From Pseudomonadota bacterium (GTDB taxonomy: Bacteria; Pseudomonadota; Gammaproteobacteria; Steroidobacterales; Woeseiaceae), in assembly GCA_027618995.1 (NCBI GenBank), contig JAQCGO010000014.1, positions 1 to 56,636 on the forward strand: 56,636 nucleotides of DNA. Reading direction: 5' to 3'. The position numbers and the translations under genes were made by a program. Below are positions 18,576-28,434 of this stretch, piece after piece. The notes under the pieces are model-generated. The model was not told the DNA's origin. It worked only from the letters and a program-made list of their open reading frames with translations, and made no database searches. Positions within the stretch are counted from its first letter, which is position 1. Each line of letters starts with the position of its first letter.

Positions 18576-21318
18576 AAGCAGGCCAATATTGATTGTCCAA
18601 TTTCAAAGTGATGACCTCCACCGCATCGTTCCAGGTCACCGTTTTCAAACGCACCGAGGTCCGGTCGCGTTTGCCGGCAACCGCAGCCACGAAAGCCTGC
18701 AGATCCGGTGTCGGCGTTTCATCCACTGCGACGATACGACGCCCGGCCCATAGACCGTAGCGGGTCGCAGGGGAACCATAACTGAAAAACGCGACATAGA
18801 CGCCATCCGGATCAATGCCGCGCTGCGCCGCCATCGCCCGATGCGGATCCTGCAACAAGGCACCGGCCCATGAGACCGCCCGATCGATACCGCGGCCGTC
18901 GAGTTCAGCCGTCTGAATGCGGATTTCCCTGGCGCCACCATTGCGCCATACCGTCACCGTAACTTCCGGTTTTTGCACAGCTTTTTCCAGATCGCGGAAT
19001 GTCGTTACGACATTGCCATCCACAGCCAGTACGAAATCACCGTTTTTCAGTAGCTTCGATGCAGCCGTTCCCGCCACCAGCCGGATGATGCTTAAGGCTC
19101 GACGATAAACCGGATTATTGGCCTCCAGTTTCGCAATCCATTCTTCGTCTACGCCGCGGTTACGGGCAGCGAACAAGGGTGAATAGACGAATTCCGCTTC
19201 GAGCGAATAGTACGATCGTCCATTGCGAACGATGTCCACGAACTCGGCGACCAGGTCGGCACCCACACCACGATTGAGTTGCGTCGACTCACCGCCCGAG
19301 TCAATTGCGAAACTCGACCACAACGCACTCACCCGACCGCGCTTGTCGACCAACACTCCGTCAACATCCATCGAATTGACCAGATCGATCCCTTCAATAT
19401 TCGAATCGCGAAAACGCAGCGTCCTGGATAACGGCAATACCAGCGGCTCGACCGCTGATACCGTACTTTCCTGATGCACCAGCTGGTGATCACCCTTGAT
19501 TCCAACCAACCAGACTTTGTCACCGGCCCGCAGTGGCACGGTGTTGAACGTTGCTTCCCGAATCGGCGTATCACCGACCGATTTCGGGTCATAGGACACG
19601 ATCGCCATGTTGTGGATCGGGTGTAGTTGTTCGATTTTCGCGTCGACCTCAAGTGAACCTGCGAACGTCACGGTTACGTCGCCAATTGCGACGGGCACCG
19701 TGTTGCGATCAACGAGAACCAACCCGCGCTCCTTGTCCACTACAACGCCAGTGCCATAGTAGTGACGATCGGCAACGCCCGATACCGTGTACGGCAGATC
19801 GAAGGTAACCACGACCAGTGACGGCGCGATCGCCGCCACACGTGGATCGTCATAACGGGTCAATGCGGTACTGCCTGCTCGCATTGCTACCGGCGGCGGC
19901 CCTGCACCCAGCTCGGTACATGGCCATAGGCCGGTCGCATCGTCACGCTTGCAACGGCGCACCGGAAACCAGACACGATCCATCTCAAACGATCGCACTG
20001 CCGAGCTTTGTGGATTATCCATCGCGACGAAGCGGAGCAGCGTGCGGGAGCCATCGGCCAGGCTGTCCAAAGCCTTCGCGAAATCATCAATACTGTGTAT
20101 CGGCTTGCCACCGAATTCAGTAATGACGGCGCCACGCGGAATGGCTGATTTCGACAACAGGTAGCCAGGATTGGCGACATAGACTCCCTTCGTCGGAAGA
20201 TTGTAGTGCCACGCCTGCTGGTACGAGAGTTTGTTCACGGTGCCATCGCCGAACTCAAGATACTCGTCGGGCGTAATCGCATGCAGATCGGTAACCGCAA
20301 TCATTTCTTTGACAGGCGCGCCGCCGCGTTCGAGCTCAACCTCAACCTCACGACCGACATTCGTGTCGAGCGCTGCGGCCAGCGGGATGAACTCGGTAAT
20401 CAGTTCGCCGTTAACGCGCAACAGGATGTCGCCGGGTTGCAATCTAGCCGCGGCCGGTGACTCCGGGATGACCTGCTCCACAATCAACATGCCGGTTTGA
20501 TCCGGGTGTGTCAGCCGCGCGATGCGCTCTGACTCCTCGCTCAAACCGAGGCGCCTCAGTTCATCATAGGCCTTGCGCACGAACTTGGTTTGCAGTGTGC
20601 CACGCGTTACGGGCTGGTCTTGCTGGATCAGTTCCAGGGCGCGCAGCACGCGATCCAGCGGCAGGAAAAAGCTGCTGGCGGCGGAGCTGTTCGCGCCGGC
20701 ATTGAGCGCGACGACCTGGCCCTCAACATTGATGACGGGCGAACCGGACGAACCACCGGAGGTCCCGGAAGCTGCCTGGTAATAAAACGTATTGAAGTCG
20801 TTGTACTCGCCACGTCCGTAGTCGGGAGCCTGGCGGTCCAGTCGCGCAATCGTGCCGGCCAGGATCGACAACTGCTCACCCGCATCGTTGCCGACGACAC
20901 GAATCTCCCGGCCAATGCTTGCTCCGTCCGGCACGAGCGGCAATTCGGTCGGCGTGATATAGCGCAGGTCGGCTGGATCGTAGCGATAAAAACCGAAGTC
21001 ATGCACCGGATCGCGGTAGACAGGTGTCAGCCGAACTTCCTCATTATTCAAAAATATCGCTTCGGCCACGACCGGACCCGGCGTCACGACATGTCGATTG
21101 GTCAGGATCAGCCCGCGTTTCGCATCGACAACGAATCCCGTTGCCTGACTGGATGAATTCCATTCGGTGTCGAAGGCGCGCGTACTGTCGACGCGGATGG
21201 AAACGACGCCCGAGGAAATACGCTCGAGTGTCGTGTTCCAGGCTGTTTCCTCGGCCGCCGCGTTGGTAACCGCCAGCGCCATCCCTGCCAACGCGGCAAA
21301 CAATAATCCGTTTCTCAT
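18523..21318 (-). CDS. Large twin-domain trypsin-like protease with PDZ repeats (Nma111/HtrA-like)
   Basis: A 931-residue exported protein (signal peptide ending NAAA). The first trypsin-like domain has His76 in TNRHVVTPG, Asp107 in PVHDFGFYRY and Ser191 in GGSSGSPV, an apparently complete triad. PDZ-like segments follow (PGDILLRVNGELITEF; GAVITEFGGKPIHS). A second protease-like domain has the triad replaced (DRNTVPV for His, HNMAIV for Asp) and no GxSGGP, then more PDZ-like segments (NGDFVLAVDGNVVTT). This two-protease, multi-PDZ plan resembles fungal Nma111 more than DegP. Likely role: periplasmic protein quality control. It may be transcribed after gcvPB (49-nt gap). Confidence 0.85.
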   Translation of the reverse strand: MRNGLLFAALAGMALAVTNAAAEETAWNTTLERISSGVVSIRVDSTRAFDTEWNSSSQATGFVVDAKRGLILTNRHVVTPGPVVAEAIFLNNEEVRLTPVYRDPVHDFGFYRYDPADLRYITPTELPLVPDGASIGREIRVVGNDAGEQLSILAGTIARLDRQAPDYGRGEYNDFNTFYYQAASGTSGGSSGSPVINVEGQVVALNAGANSSAASSFFLPLDRVLRALELIQQDQPVTRGTLQTKFVRKAYDELRRLGLSEESERIARLTHPDQTGMLIVEQVIPESPAAARLQPGDILLRVNGELITEFIPLAAALDTNVGREVEVELERGGAPVKEMIAVTDLHAITPDEYLEFGDGTVNKLSYQQAWHYNLPTKGVYVANPGYLLSKSAIPRGAVITEFGGKPIHSIDDFAKALDSLADGSRTLLRFVAMDNPQSSAVRSFEMDRVWFPVRRCKRDDATGLWPCTELGAGPPPVAMRAGSTALTRYDDPRVAAIAPSLVVVTFDLPYTVSGVADRHYYGTGVVVDKERGLVLVDRNTVPVAIGDVTVTFAGSLEVDAKIEQLHPIHNMAIVSYDPKSVGDTPIREATFNTVPLRAGDKVWLVGIKGDHQLVHQESTVSAVEPLVLPLSRTLRFRDSNIEGIDLVNSMDVDGVLVDKRGRVSALWSSFAIDSGGESTQLNRGVGADLVAEFVDIVRNGRSYYSLEAEFVYSPLFAARNRGVDEEWIAKLEANNPVYRRALSIIRLVAGTAASKLLKNGDFVLAVDGNVVTTFRDLEKAVQKPEVTVTVWRNGGAREIRIQTAELDGRGIDRAVSWAGALLQDPHRAMAAQRGIDPDGVYVAFFSYGSPATRYGLWAGRRIVAVDETPTPDLQAFVAAVAGKRDRTSVRLKTVTWNDAVEVITLKLDNQYWPAYEIRRTEDGWQRLPIGF

Positions 21319-21367
21319 AGCTACCTAAAGACTGGGTCCGGGCCGATCGGTTCCCTATTTCAACAGA

Positions 21368-22831
21368 TTAACCCGGCGGACGAAATGCGAGGTCGAGCTG
21401 GCGCGCCGCTTTAACATCATCGAGGCGGCGTACCGGCATCGTATAAGGCGCTTCCTTGAATGACTTGCCGCCTTTCGCCTCAGTGACAATCGCTGTCATT
21501 GCTGCAACGAAATTGTCCAGCGTTTCCTTGCTCTCGGTCTCGGTCGGCTCGATCAACAGGCACTCCGGTACCAGCAACGGGAAATACGTTGTCGGCGCAT
21601 GGTAGTTGTGATCCAGTAATGCTTTGGCAACGTCCATTGCGGTCAGGTTGATTTCCCTGGCTTCGTGCTTGAGCGTAACTATGAATTCGTGACTGGCACG
21701 CCGTTTGGGAAACGCGAGTTGAAAACCAACGTCGCGCAATCTGGCCTGCAGGTAATTGGCATTCAGCGTCGCGTACTCGGCGAGGCGGCGCATGCCGTCA
21801 CGGCCCACCATGCGCATGTAAACATACGCACGCAGCAGCACGCCGGCATTACCCATGAAACCCGACAGACGACCGATGCTTTGCGGCAGTTCATCTTCTG
21901 CGATCCAGTCGTACCAGGTCGCACCATCCCGCTCGGTTGCTCTGACGATCGGGATTGGCATGAACGGCAGCAGCCGCGAACCAACACCAACCGCGCCCGA
22001 GCCCGGACCGCCGCCACCGTGCGGTGTGGAGAAGGTCTTGTGCAGATTCATATGTATAACATCAAAACCCATATCGCCCGGCCGCACTTTGCCGCAGATG
22101 GCATTCAGATTGGCACCGTCGTAGTACAACAGCCCGCCCGCGTCGTGCACGATCTTTGCGACCTCGACAATGCCGCGATCGAAGACGCCGAGCGTGGACG
22201 GATTGGTTAGCATAATGCCGGCCGTCTTCGGTCCCACGGCCGCCTTGAGTGCTGCTATATCGATATCGCCGTCGCTGCCGGTCGGTAATTCCCTGACGAC
22301 GCAACCGCACATCGTTGCCGTCGCCGGATTGGTGCCGTGGGCCGCGTCCGGCACTATAATTTCGTTGCGTTCAAGGTCGCCGCGCGCCTTGTGATAGGCC
22401 TGAATCATCAACACACCGGCAAGTTCGCCCTGCGCTCCGGCCATCGGTGTCAGCGAGACACCCTGCATGCCAGTCACCGCCTTCAGCATTTCCTGCAGCT
22501 CGTACATGCAGGCGAGGAATCCCTGGCCGTGACTCACCGGACCCAGTGGATGGCGGCCCGCGAATCCCGGCAACAGGGCCAGTGAGTTGCAGGCGCGCGG
22601 ATTGTATTTCATCGTGCAGGAGCCCAGCGGGTAGAACTGCGTATCGATGGAAAAATTCTGCCGCGACAAGCGTGTGTAGTGCCGCACGACCTGCAATTCA
22701 GACACCTCCGGCAATCGTGGCGTGTCCTTACGTCGCAAGGCTTCGGGAATCGCGGCATCGTCGACGGAACTGGGGGCTTGCGCAAAAGCGCGCCGACCGT
22801 TACGGGATTTTTCGAATATCAAGGTTTTCAT
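21368..22831 (-). CDS. gcvPB: Glycine dehydrogenase (decarboxylating) subunit 2
   Basis: PLP-carrying half of the split P protein of the glycine cleavage system; with GcvPA it decarboxylates glycine and passes aminomethyl to the lipoyl arm of GcvH. 487 residues. The PLP lysine lies in [17 protein letters not shown], with CTMKYNPR and [12 protein letters not shown] also typical. It starts 15 nt after gcvPA as the fourth gene of gcvT-H-PA-PB on the minus strand. Intact. Confidence 0.95.
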   Translation of the reverse strand: MKTLIFEKSRNGRRAFAQAPSSVDDAAIPEALRRKDTPRLPEVSELQVVRHYTRLSRQNFSIDTQFYPLGSCTMKYNPRACNSLALLPGFAGRHPLGPVSHGQGFLACMYELQEMLKAVTGMQGVSLTPMAGAQGELAGVLMIQAYHKARGDLERNEIIVPDAAHGTNPATATMCGCVVRELPTGSDGDIDIAALKAAVGPKTAGIMLTNPSTLGVFDRGIVEVAKIVHDAGGLLYYDGANLNAICGKVRPGDMGFDVIHMNLHKTFSTPHGGGGPGSGAVGVGSRLLPFMPIPIVRATERDGATWYDWIAEDELPQSIGRLSGFMGNAGVLLRAYVYMRMVGRDGMRRLAEYATLNANYLQARLRDVGFQLAFPKRRASHEFIVTLKHEAREINLTAMDVAKALLDHNYHAPTTYFPLLVPECLLIEPTETESKETLDNFVAAMTAIVTEAKGGKSFKEAPYTMPVRRLDDVKAARQLDLAFRPPG

Positions 22832-22846
22832 AAGTCTCTCTTTTAC

Positions 22847-24196
22847 TCAGGCTCTCCGCAGGTCTCGCGTCGCAAGAATGTCACGCAACGTGTCGACATA
22901 GAGGTCGATATCGACCTCCGTTTTGGTCTCTGTGGCGCACACCAACAAAGCATCGCCGAGATCGTAACCACCGAGGATGTCACGCCTGGCCAGCGCATCC
23001 AGGACGGCCGCAATGGGTCGGTCGAGGCGAATCGAAACTTCGTGGAAATGCGGACCTTCGTACAAGCGCCGCACGCCGGGCAGTTCCGTCAGCTTCGAGA
23101 TCAACAGTGCCGTGTTTTGTTGCGCGCGCAACGCGACCTGCCGTAATCCTTCGAAGCCAAGCAGTGCCATGTAGATTGTCGCAGCAGTGACCATGAGTCC
23201 CTGGTTGGTGCAAATATTTGAAGTCGCCTTGGAACGCCGGATGTGTTGTTCGCGCGCCTGCAACGTGAGCGTAAAGCCAGGATTGTCCTCAAGGTCTGTC
23301 GTCCGACCCACGATGCGACCCGGCATTTGCCGCACGTGCTCCTGCCTGCAGGTCATGAAGCCGAAATACGGGCCACCCGACGAGAGTGGAATTCCAAGTG
23401 GCTGGCCCTCACCCACTGCAATATCGGCACCCTTTGTTCCCCAGCTACCAGGTGCCTTTAGCAAGGCCAGCGAGAGCGGGTTAACTACAGCAATCACCAG
23501 CGCACCGTTCTCGTGCGCCCAATCGGTCAGGCGATCGACGTCTTCGAGCGTGCCCGGAAACGATGGCTGCTGAATCACCAGCGCGACCGGACTCGTGCCG
23601 GCGTCCAGCTGGTCGGCCGCGTTACCGGTCACGGCATTCATTGGCAAGCGTTCGAACGTGATGTTCTGGCTGCCGGCGATGGCAACGGCAACTTTTTCGT
23701 AATTGGGATTGACGCCGGGCGCGAGCAGGATGCGACCGGATTTCGCCTTGCGATTACTACGCACGGCCATGAGCGATGCTTCCGCCAGCCCGGACGCACC
23801 GTCGTAGAGCGATGCGTTGCTGACGTCGAGCCCGGTCAGTTCCGTGATCATCGTCTGGTACTCGTAGATCGTCTGCAGCGTGCCCTGGCTTGCCTCCGCC
23901 TGGTACGGCGTATACGCGCTGTAGTACTCGCCGCGCGTCGCAATATCCCAAACTGCCTGCGGAATGTGATGCTCGTAGGCTCCTGCACCGATGAAGCACA
24001 ATGGCGCGCCATCCTGCGCAGCGCGCTCGCGCATGAGTCGCGAAATCTCCATCTCGCTGAGCGCGGGCGGAACGCCATCAAGCGACCTAATCAGCAGTTG
24101 CTGCGGGATCTCATCGAACAGATCGTCGATGCTGCTGGCGCCGATGGCCGCGAGCATCTCGCGGGTGTCGTCTTCTGTGTGCGGAATAAATGGCAT
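22847..24196 (-). CDS. gcvPA: Glycine dehydrogenase (decarboxylating) subunit 1
   Basis: N-terminal half of the split P protein (449 residues), partner of GcvPB in the glycine cleavage complex. Diagnostic segments: [15 protein letters not shown] at the start, [29 protein letters not shown], the MAVRSNRK region and [14 protein letters not shown]. The split arrangement separates this organism from Escherichia-type bacteria with a single long gcvP. It lies 8 nt after gcvH. Intact. Confidence 0.95.
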   Translation of the reverse strand: MPFIPHTEDDTREMLAAIGASSIDDLFDEIPQQLLIRSLDGVPPALSEMEISRLMRERAAQDGAPLCFIGAGAYEHHIPQAVWDIATRGEYYSAYTPYQAEASQGTLQTIYEYQTMITELTGLDVSNASLYDGASGLAEASLMAVRSNRKAKSGRILLAPGVNPNYEKVAVAIAGSQNITFERLPMNAVTGNAADQLDAGTSPVALVIQQPSFPGTLEDVDRLTDWAHENGALVIAVVNPLSLALLKAPGSWGTKGADIAVGEGQPLGIPLSSGGPYFGFMTCRQEHVRQMPGRIVGRTTDLEDNPGFTLTLQAREQHIRRSKATSNICTNQGLMVTAATIYMALLGFEGLRQVALRAQQNTALLISKLTELPGVRRLYEGPHFHEVSIRLDRPIAAVLDALARRDILGGYDLGDALLVCATETKTEVDIDLYVDTLRDILATRDLRRA

Positions 24197-24204
24197 CTGG
24201 TCTC

Positions 24205-24600
24205 TCAGGCGTCTTCTGCGTCGAGCAAATCCTGGTATGCATTAGGCGACAACAGTGCGTCCTCATCAATCTTCTCGCTGGGTCGCAGACGTACAATCCA
24301 ACCGTTGCCGTATGGGTCACCGTTAATGATTTCCGGGTCATCGGCGAGGTCCTCGTTAACCGCCTCGACAATGCCCGCGATCGGCGAAAACACGTCAGAT
24401 GCAGCTTTCACCGACTCCACGACCGCCATGTCGCCACCGCTATCCAGTTCCAGCCCGACCTCGGGCAATTCCACGTACACGAGATCGCCCAGCGCCGCCT
24501 GCGCGTGATCTGTGATGCCGATCGTCACACTGCCGTCATCTTCGCGACGCAGCCACTCATGGTCTTCGGTGTACAGCAGATCCCCAGGTAATTCAGTCAT
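24205..24600 (-). CDS. gcvH: Glycine cleavage system H protein
   Basis: Lipoyl carrier shuttling the aminomethyl group between P, T and L proteins. The start at 24600 ([19 protein letters not shown]) is supported by GGAGAAAT-type purine-rich sequence just upstream; longer in-frame starts overlap gcvT. 131 residues. The lipoylation site is the Lys in [10 protein letters not shown], a likely substrate for LipB in this window. The C-terminal segment ([12 protein letters not shown]) is typical. Intact. Confidence 0.95.
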   Translation of the reverse strand: MTELPGDLLYTEDHEWLRREDDGSVTIGITDHAQAALGDLVYVELPEVGLELDSGGDMAVVESVKAASDVFSPIAGIVEAVNEDLADDPEIINGDPYGNGWIVRLRPSEKIDEDALLSPNAYQDLLDAEDA

Positions 24601-24625
24601 CACTATTTCTCCGTTTCCTGTTTGT

Positions 24626-25717
24626 TCATAGTTCGATTCGAATTTTTCCATTGCGCACGAAGGGAGTCGGCACAATTCTTACCTTCAACATCTTGCCGCG
24701 CACGTCGACCTCGGCCGTCTCGTCGTTCCCGGCTGGCAACCGCGCCAGCGCGATAGAGCGCTCGATCGTGGGCGAATAACCACCACTCGTAATTTCACCC
24801 TCACCGACACCGGGTACCACCACGCGCTGATGGTTACGCAGCACGCCTTTGTCTTCAAGCAGCAACCCAACGAAGCGCTGCAGATTCGGGTCGGCGTTCT
24901 TCGCCTCAAGTTTGGCGCGACCAATAAAACTGCGCCCCTGTGGCTCCCATGCAATGGTCCAGCCCATGCCGGCTTCGAGCGGAGAGACCGCTTCATCCAT
25001 GTCGGTGCCGTACAGGTTCATCGCAGCCTCAAGGCGCAGCGTATCGCGAGCGCCGAGTCCGCAGGGGGTGACGCCACTGGCCAGCAGCGCGTCCCAGACT
25101 AGGTCCGCGTTTGAGGCCGGCATGACGATTTCCCAGCCGTCCTCGCCCGTATAACCCGTGCGCGCGATGAATAGCTCGCCGGCCTGCATGCCTGTGAACG
25201 GCGGTAGCGCGAGTGCATCCTCGCGCCACTTGGCATCAACACGGGCCGAGGCAAGTTGCCGCGCCTGCGGCCCCTGCACCGCAACCATCGCGGTATTGCC
25301 AACTTCGGTGACGGTTACCGCAAAAGCGCTCGCCTGTTGCTCGATCCAGGCCAGGTCCTTTTCACGCGTCGCCGCATTAACGATAAGCCGGAACCACGAC
25401 TCGTTCATGAAATAGACGATCAGGTCATCGATGACCCCGCCAAGGTCGTTCAGCATGGCAGAGTACAGCGCTTTGCCTGGGGATTGCAGCTTGACCACAT
25501 CGTTCGCTAGGAGGTAGCGCAGAAATTCGCGGACGCGATCACCGGTGAGGTCGACGATGGTCATGTGCGAGACATCGAAAACACCCGCGTTGTTGCGCAC
25601 CGCGTGGTGCTCTTCCTTTTGCGAGCCATAATGCAGCGGCATGTCCCAACCGCCGAAATCGACGATCTTCGCGCCGGCGGCCACATGGCTTGCAAACAAA
25701 GGTGTCTTCAGTCCCAT
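24626..25717 (-). CDS. gcvT: Glycine cleavage system T protein (aminomethyltransferase)
   Basis: Transfers the methylene group from GcvH to tetrahydrofolate and releases ammonia, linking glycine breakdown to one-carbon metabolism (folA and thyA are also in the window). The ATG at 25717 (MGLKTPLFASH) matches family N termini; a TTG 18 nt upstream is less likely. Motifs include FGGWDMPLHYGS, VFDVSHM, RTGYTGEDGWEIV and DTLRLEAAMNLYGTDM. First gene of the operon, directly behind the riboswitch and terminator. Confidence 0.95.
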   Translation of the reverse strand: MGLKTPLFASHVAAGAKIVDFGGWDMPLHYGSQKEEHHAVRNNAGVFDVSHMTIVDLTGDRVREFLRYLLANDVVKLQSPGKALYSAMLNDLGGVIDDLIVYFMNESWFRLIVNAATREKDLAWIEQQASAFAVTVTEVGNTAMVAVQGPQARQLASARVDAKWREDALALPPFTGMQAGELFIARTGYTGEDGWEIVMPASNADLVWDALLASGVTPCGLGARDTLRLEAAMNLYGTDMDEAVSPLEAGMGWTIAWEPQGRSFIGRAKLEAKNADPNLQRFVGLLLEDKGVLRNHQRVVVPGVGEGEITSGGYSPTIERSIALARLPAGNDETAEVDVRGKMLKVRIVPTPFVRNGKIRIEL

Positions 25718-25740
25718 CTCTATAGCGTTTCCCAAGGCAA

Positions 25741-25773
25741 ATAAAAAGGCGACAGACCTCGCGATCTGTCGCC
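25741..25773 (-). terminator. Intrinsic terminator between glycine riboswitch and gcvT
   Basis: On the minus strand GGCGACAGA, an 8-nt loop and TCTGTCGCC form a perfect 9-bp stem followed by TTTTTAT. It lies directly after the second glycine aptamer, whose P1 strand (AGGACAGAGGGG) adjoins the stem, so it is well placed as the expression platform: glycine binding would prevent termination. Confidence 0.88.
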
Positions 25774-25952
25774 CCTCTGTCCTTGGAAACCTGAGAGATT
25801 AACGGCCAACGGCCATACTCCCCTTCGGTGGGCCGTTTTTCGACCTCTCTCCAGAGCCAATCAGCGCGCACAGTCCTTTTGCCTGAGCGTTTCCGAGCGA
25901 GTTGCGCCTTCGGCGCCCCGCGTTGCCATGAGCAATACGGGGTCTCTTCTGA
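25774..25952 (-). promoter_or_regulatory. Tandem glycine riboswitch upstream of gcvT-H-PA-PB
   Basis: Reading the minus strand, aptamer 1 (about 25857-25952) has GCCGAAGGCGCAA and CTCAGGCAAAAGGAC. Aptamer 2 (about 25774-25856) has CTCTGGAGAGA, CACCGAAGGGG, CTCTCAGG and AGGACAGAGG. These are the conserved glycine-aptamer core strings, present twice with a short linker. The glycine cleavage genes immediately downstream fix the ligand. The upstream promoter probably lies around 25955-25990; TTGGCT and TAGATA 16 nt apart are weak candidates. Confidence 0.93.
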
Positions 25953-26033
25953 GCACGCTATCTATTGGTGCGCGCATGATAGCCAAAGGTTTGCCCGGTT
26001 GCCAGCAATGCGTGCAGCAGTGACAATGCGCAC

Positions 26034-26525
26034 ATGCGCATACTTCTAAAGACAATACTCGTGGCCGCATTTTGCGGCTCAGCTACCGCGTGGGCGACCG
26101 CGCCCGATGACTTCAACGTACTGATGCACCAGGCCTGGGAGGCGCAGCTTGCGAATGACCCCGTATTCGCATCGCAGCTCGGCGACCGGCGTTATAACGA
26201 TCGCTGGGCGGATCAGAGCATTGAGGCGATAAACGCTGCACAGGCACAACAACGCGACTTCCTGCGCCGCGTCTACGCCATCGATCGCAGCGCCCTGGCG
26301 GCCAATGACCAGCTGAATTACGAATTATTCCGCCGCGAGCTGCAATACACGGTGGACGAATTCCAGTTCAACGGTTACCTGCTGCCGTTCAGCCATCGCG
26401 GTGGCGTACAAAATCTCGAGAGCAATACGACCGGACTTTCATTCGAGTCAGTGCAAGACTATGACGACTGGCTCACGCGCATGAGCGGGATTGGCAACGT
26501 TATCGACCAGACAAGCGCAATCTGC
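26034..26525 (+). pseudogene. N-terminal fragment of a DUF885 secreted protein
   Basis: Starts with a signal peptide (MRILLKTILVAAFCGSATAWA) and continues as a DUF885-family N terminus (FNVLMHQAWEAQLANDPVF, SQLGDRRYNDRW, NDQLNYELFRREL). DUF885 proteins are usually about 580-600 residues and carry HExxH zinc motifs in the C-terminal half, which is absent. Homology ends after RMSGIGNVIDQT near 26515-26525, and the frame runs on to a stop at 26591 in unrelated sequence. Divergent from the glycine riboswitch. Probably non-functional. Confidence 0.8.
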
Positions 26526-26977
26526 CGTTGCTCTCTGACGCAGACCGGCTCAGGGAGCTCGGCATCGACGAGGACGCGGTCGCAACGCTAAGCCACTCGC
26601 TGCCGGAAACGCTTGCGGTCACGCCCGACAATGCGGCCAAGCTCTGGTCGCATCGAAAGCACTACTTTTTCAAACCCGCGACCGGCTACGGCAGCCGCGG
26701 TGCCTACCGCGGCGCCAAGCTCACCAGGCGGGTTTGGGATGAGATCATTCACGCCGATTACATTGCCCAGACCTTGGTCCCGCCGAGTGAGCGGCAATTG
26801 ATGATTGCTGGCAAGAAGCAGTCGCTCAAACTGGACATTCGCTGCATCACCTACGGGGGCCGCATCCAGCAGCTATCGGCAAGGCTCTACCAGGGGCAGA
26901 CCACCAATCTCCGCACTGAGGGCGGCGGGCTGGCGACGGTATTTCCGACACCCGGTGGTGAGTGCTTCTACCAGTAA
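26523..26977 (+). pseudogene. C-terminal fragment of a circularly permuted ATP-grasp-like protein
   Basis: In a different frame from the DUF885 fragment, the sequence reads PLLSDADRLRELGID, then KLWSHRKHYFFKPATGYGSR, GAKLTRRVWDEI, YIAQTLVPPSER and ARLYQGQTTNLRTEGGG. This resembles the C-terminal half of uncharacterised ATP-grasp proteins in which FKPA-GYGSR forms the nucleotide-binding loop. The N-terminal half is missing. It appears to be the other side of a deletion that removed the 3' end of the DUF885 gene. An ORF could start from an internal CTG or TTG, but no convincing ribosome site was seen. Confidence 0.65.
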
Positions 26978-26983
26978 CCGGGT

Positions 26984-27040
26984 TCGCCCGCATGGCGGCC
27001 TCCTACAAACCGCCAGTCGCCGGCATGGCCGCCTCCCACA
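26984..27040. repeat. Two REP-like palindromic units in tandem, variants A and B
   Basis: 26984-27007 is variant A (GCCCGC-ATG-GCGGCC core, TCCTACA tail) and 27016-27040 is variant B (GCCGGC-ATG-GCCGCC core, TCCCACA tail), in the same orientation with 8 nt between. The variants differ at two positions that pair with each other in the stem. They lie between the ATP-grasp fragment and the 3' end of gabT. Confidence 0.72.
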
Positions 27041-27053
27041 GCAATCACGGCTC

Positions 27054-28376
27054 CTACTTAATAAGCGACTTCAGGCAGTCGGCCAGTATCGCCAGGCCTT
27101 CGTCGAGCACTTCGTCCGTGATGGTCAGCGGCGGCAGCAGGCGAATCACATTGCTGTTAACTCCGCAGGACAGCAGGATCAGGCCTTTTTGCGGTGCGAG
27201 ACCCACCAATGCCTTGGTCAGGTCCGCATCCGGTTGTGCTACATCGCCGTTTTTCACGAGCTCGATCGCAATCATCGCGCCCCGATCCGCACGAATGTCG
27301 CCGATCACGTTCGGATAGAGTTTTTGCAGCGCCTGCAGTTTCGTCTTCGCGCGCTGTCCAATCGCTGCAGCACGCTTGACCAGCCCTTCCTGCTCGATGA
27401 CGTCAATCACCGCGAGCGCTGCAGCGCAGCCTACCGGCGAGCCGGCATAAGTACCGCCGAGCCCGCCCGGTAACGGCGCATCCATGATTTCGGCCTTGCC
27501 GACGACCGCGGCGAGCGGGTAGCCGCCCGCGATGCCTTTCGCCGTTGTGATCAGGTCCGGCTCGACGCCGGCGTGTTCGGATGCAAAGAATTTCCCGGTG
27601 CGCCCGAACCCGGTCTGGATTTCGTCGCCGATCAGCACGATGCCATGCGCATCGCATAGCTCGCGCAACGCGAGCATGAATTCATTGGGCGCCGGGTAGA
27701 AACCACCCTCGCCCTGCACCGGCTCAACAATGATCGCAGCTACATCGTCGGGTGCAATATCAACCTTGAAAAGGCTGTCCAGCGCCTTCAGCGAGTCCTT
27801 GATCGACACTCCGTGGTACGGAATCGGGAACGGCGCGTGATAGACGCTGCCCGGGAACGGCCCGAACAGTGCCTTGTACGGCGCGACTTTGCCCGTCAGG
27901 CCCATCGTGAGCAGGGTACGGCCGTGGAAGCCACCGTTGAACGCGATAACGCCGGGACGGCCGGTATGAGCGCGCGCGATTTTTACCGCATTCTCCACCG
28001 CCTCGGCACCTGTAGTTACGAATATTGTTTTCTTCGGCGAGTCACCGGGCGCCAACTCATTCAGTGCTTCCGCGAGACGCACCGCGCTGTCGTAGGGCGC
28101 CACCATGACGCAGGTGTGACTGAAGCGCTCGACCTGTTCTTTAACTGCCGCGACCACAGCCGGGTGACTGTGGCCGGTATTGCACACGGCAATGCCCATC
28201 GCAAAATCCACATAGCGATTCCCCTCGATATCCCAGAGCTCCGCATTGCGCGCCCGGTCGACAAATATCGACGCAACCTGGCCTTGCCCGCGAGGGAATG
28301 CGGCCGCTTTGCGCGCCGCCCAGTCCGCATTGCTCATCGGTGACTTACCGGATTTGTCCGCTGGCACAGCACTCAT
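27054..28376 (-). CDS. gabT: 4-aminobutyrate aminotransferase (class III)
   Basis: PLP-dependent transfer of the amino group from GABA (or a related omega-amino acid) to 2-oxoglutarate. 440 residues with SNADWAARKAAAFPRGQ, DFAMGIAVCNTGHSHP, TGAEAVENAVKIAR, GDEIQTGFGRTGKFFA and the PLP lysine in TTAKGIAGGYPLAA, closely matching bacterial GabT. No succinate-semialdehyde dehydrogenase lies beside it. Other omega-amino substrates such as 5-aminovalerate cannot be excluded. Intact. Confidence 0.9.
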   Translation of the reverse strand: MSAVPADKSGKSPMSNADWAARKAAAFPRGQGQVASIFVDRARNAELWDIEGNRYVDFAMGIAVCNTGHSHPAVVAAVKEQVERFSHTCVMVAPYDSAVRLAEALNELAPGDSPKKTIFVTTGAEAVENAVKIARAHTGRPGVIAFNGGFHGRTLLTMGLTGKVAPYKALFGPFPGSVYHAPFPIPYHGVSIKDSLKALDSLFKVDIAPDDVAAIIVEPVQGEGGFYPAPNEFMLALRELCDAHGIVLIGDEIQTGFGRTGKFFASEHAGVEPDLITTAKGIAGGYPLAAVVGKAEIMDAPLPGGLGGTYAGSPVGCAAALAVIDVIEQEGLVKRAAAIGQRAKTKLQALQKLYPNVIGDIRADRGAMIAIELVKNGDVAQPDADLTKALVGLAPQKGLILLSCGVNSNVIRLLPPLTITDEVLDEGLAILADCLKSLIK

Positions 28377-28434
28377 TCAAAAACCCTCAAGGCACGAGAT
28401 CACTGCCGCAAAGTCTACTCGCTCCAGGCACAAA

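Noticed and set aside
23513-24508. A 331-codon plus-strand frame over gcvPA and gcvH
   Set aside because: Shadow ORF; no protein family signal and the minus strand is unambiguous.
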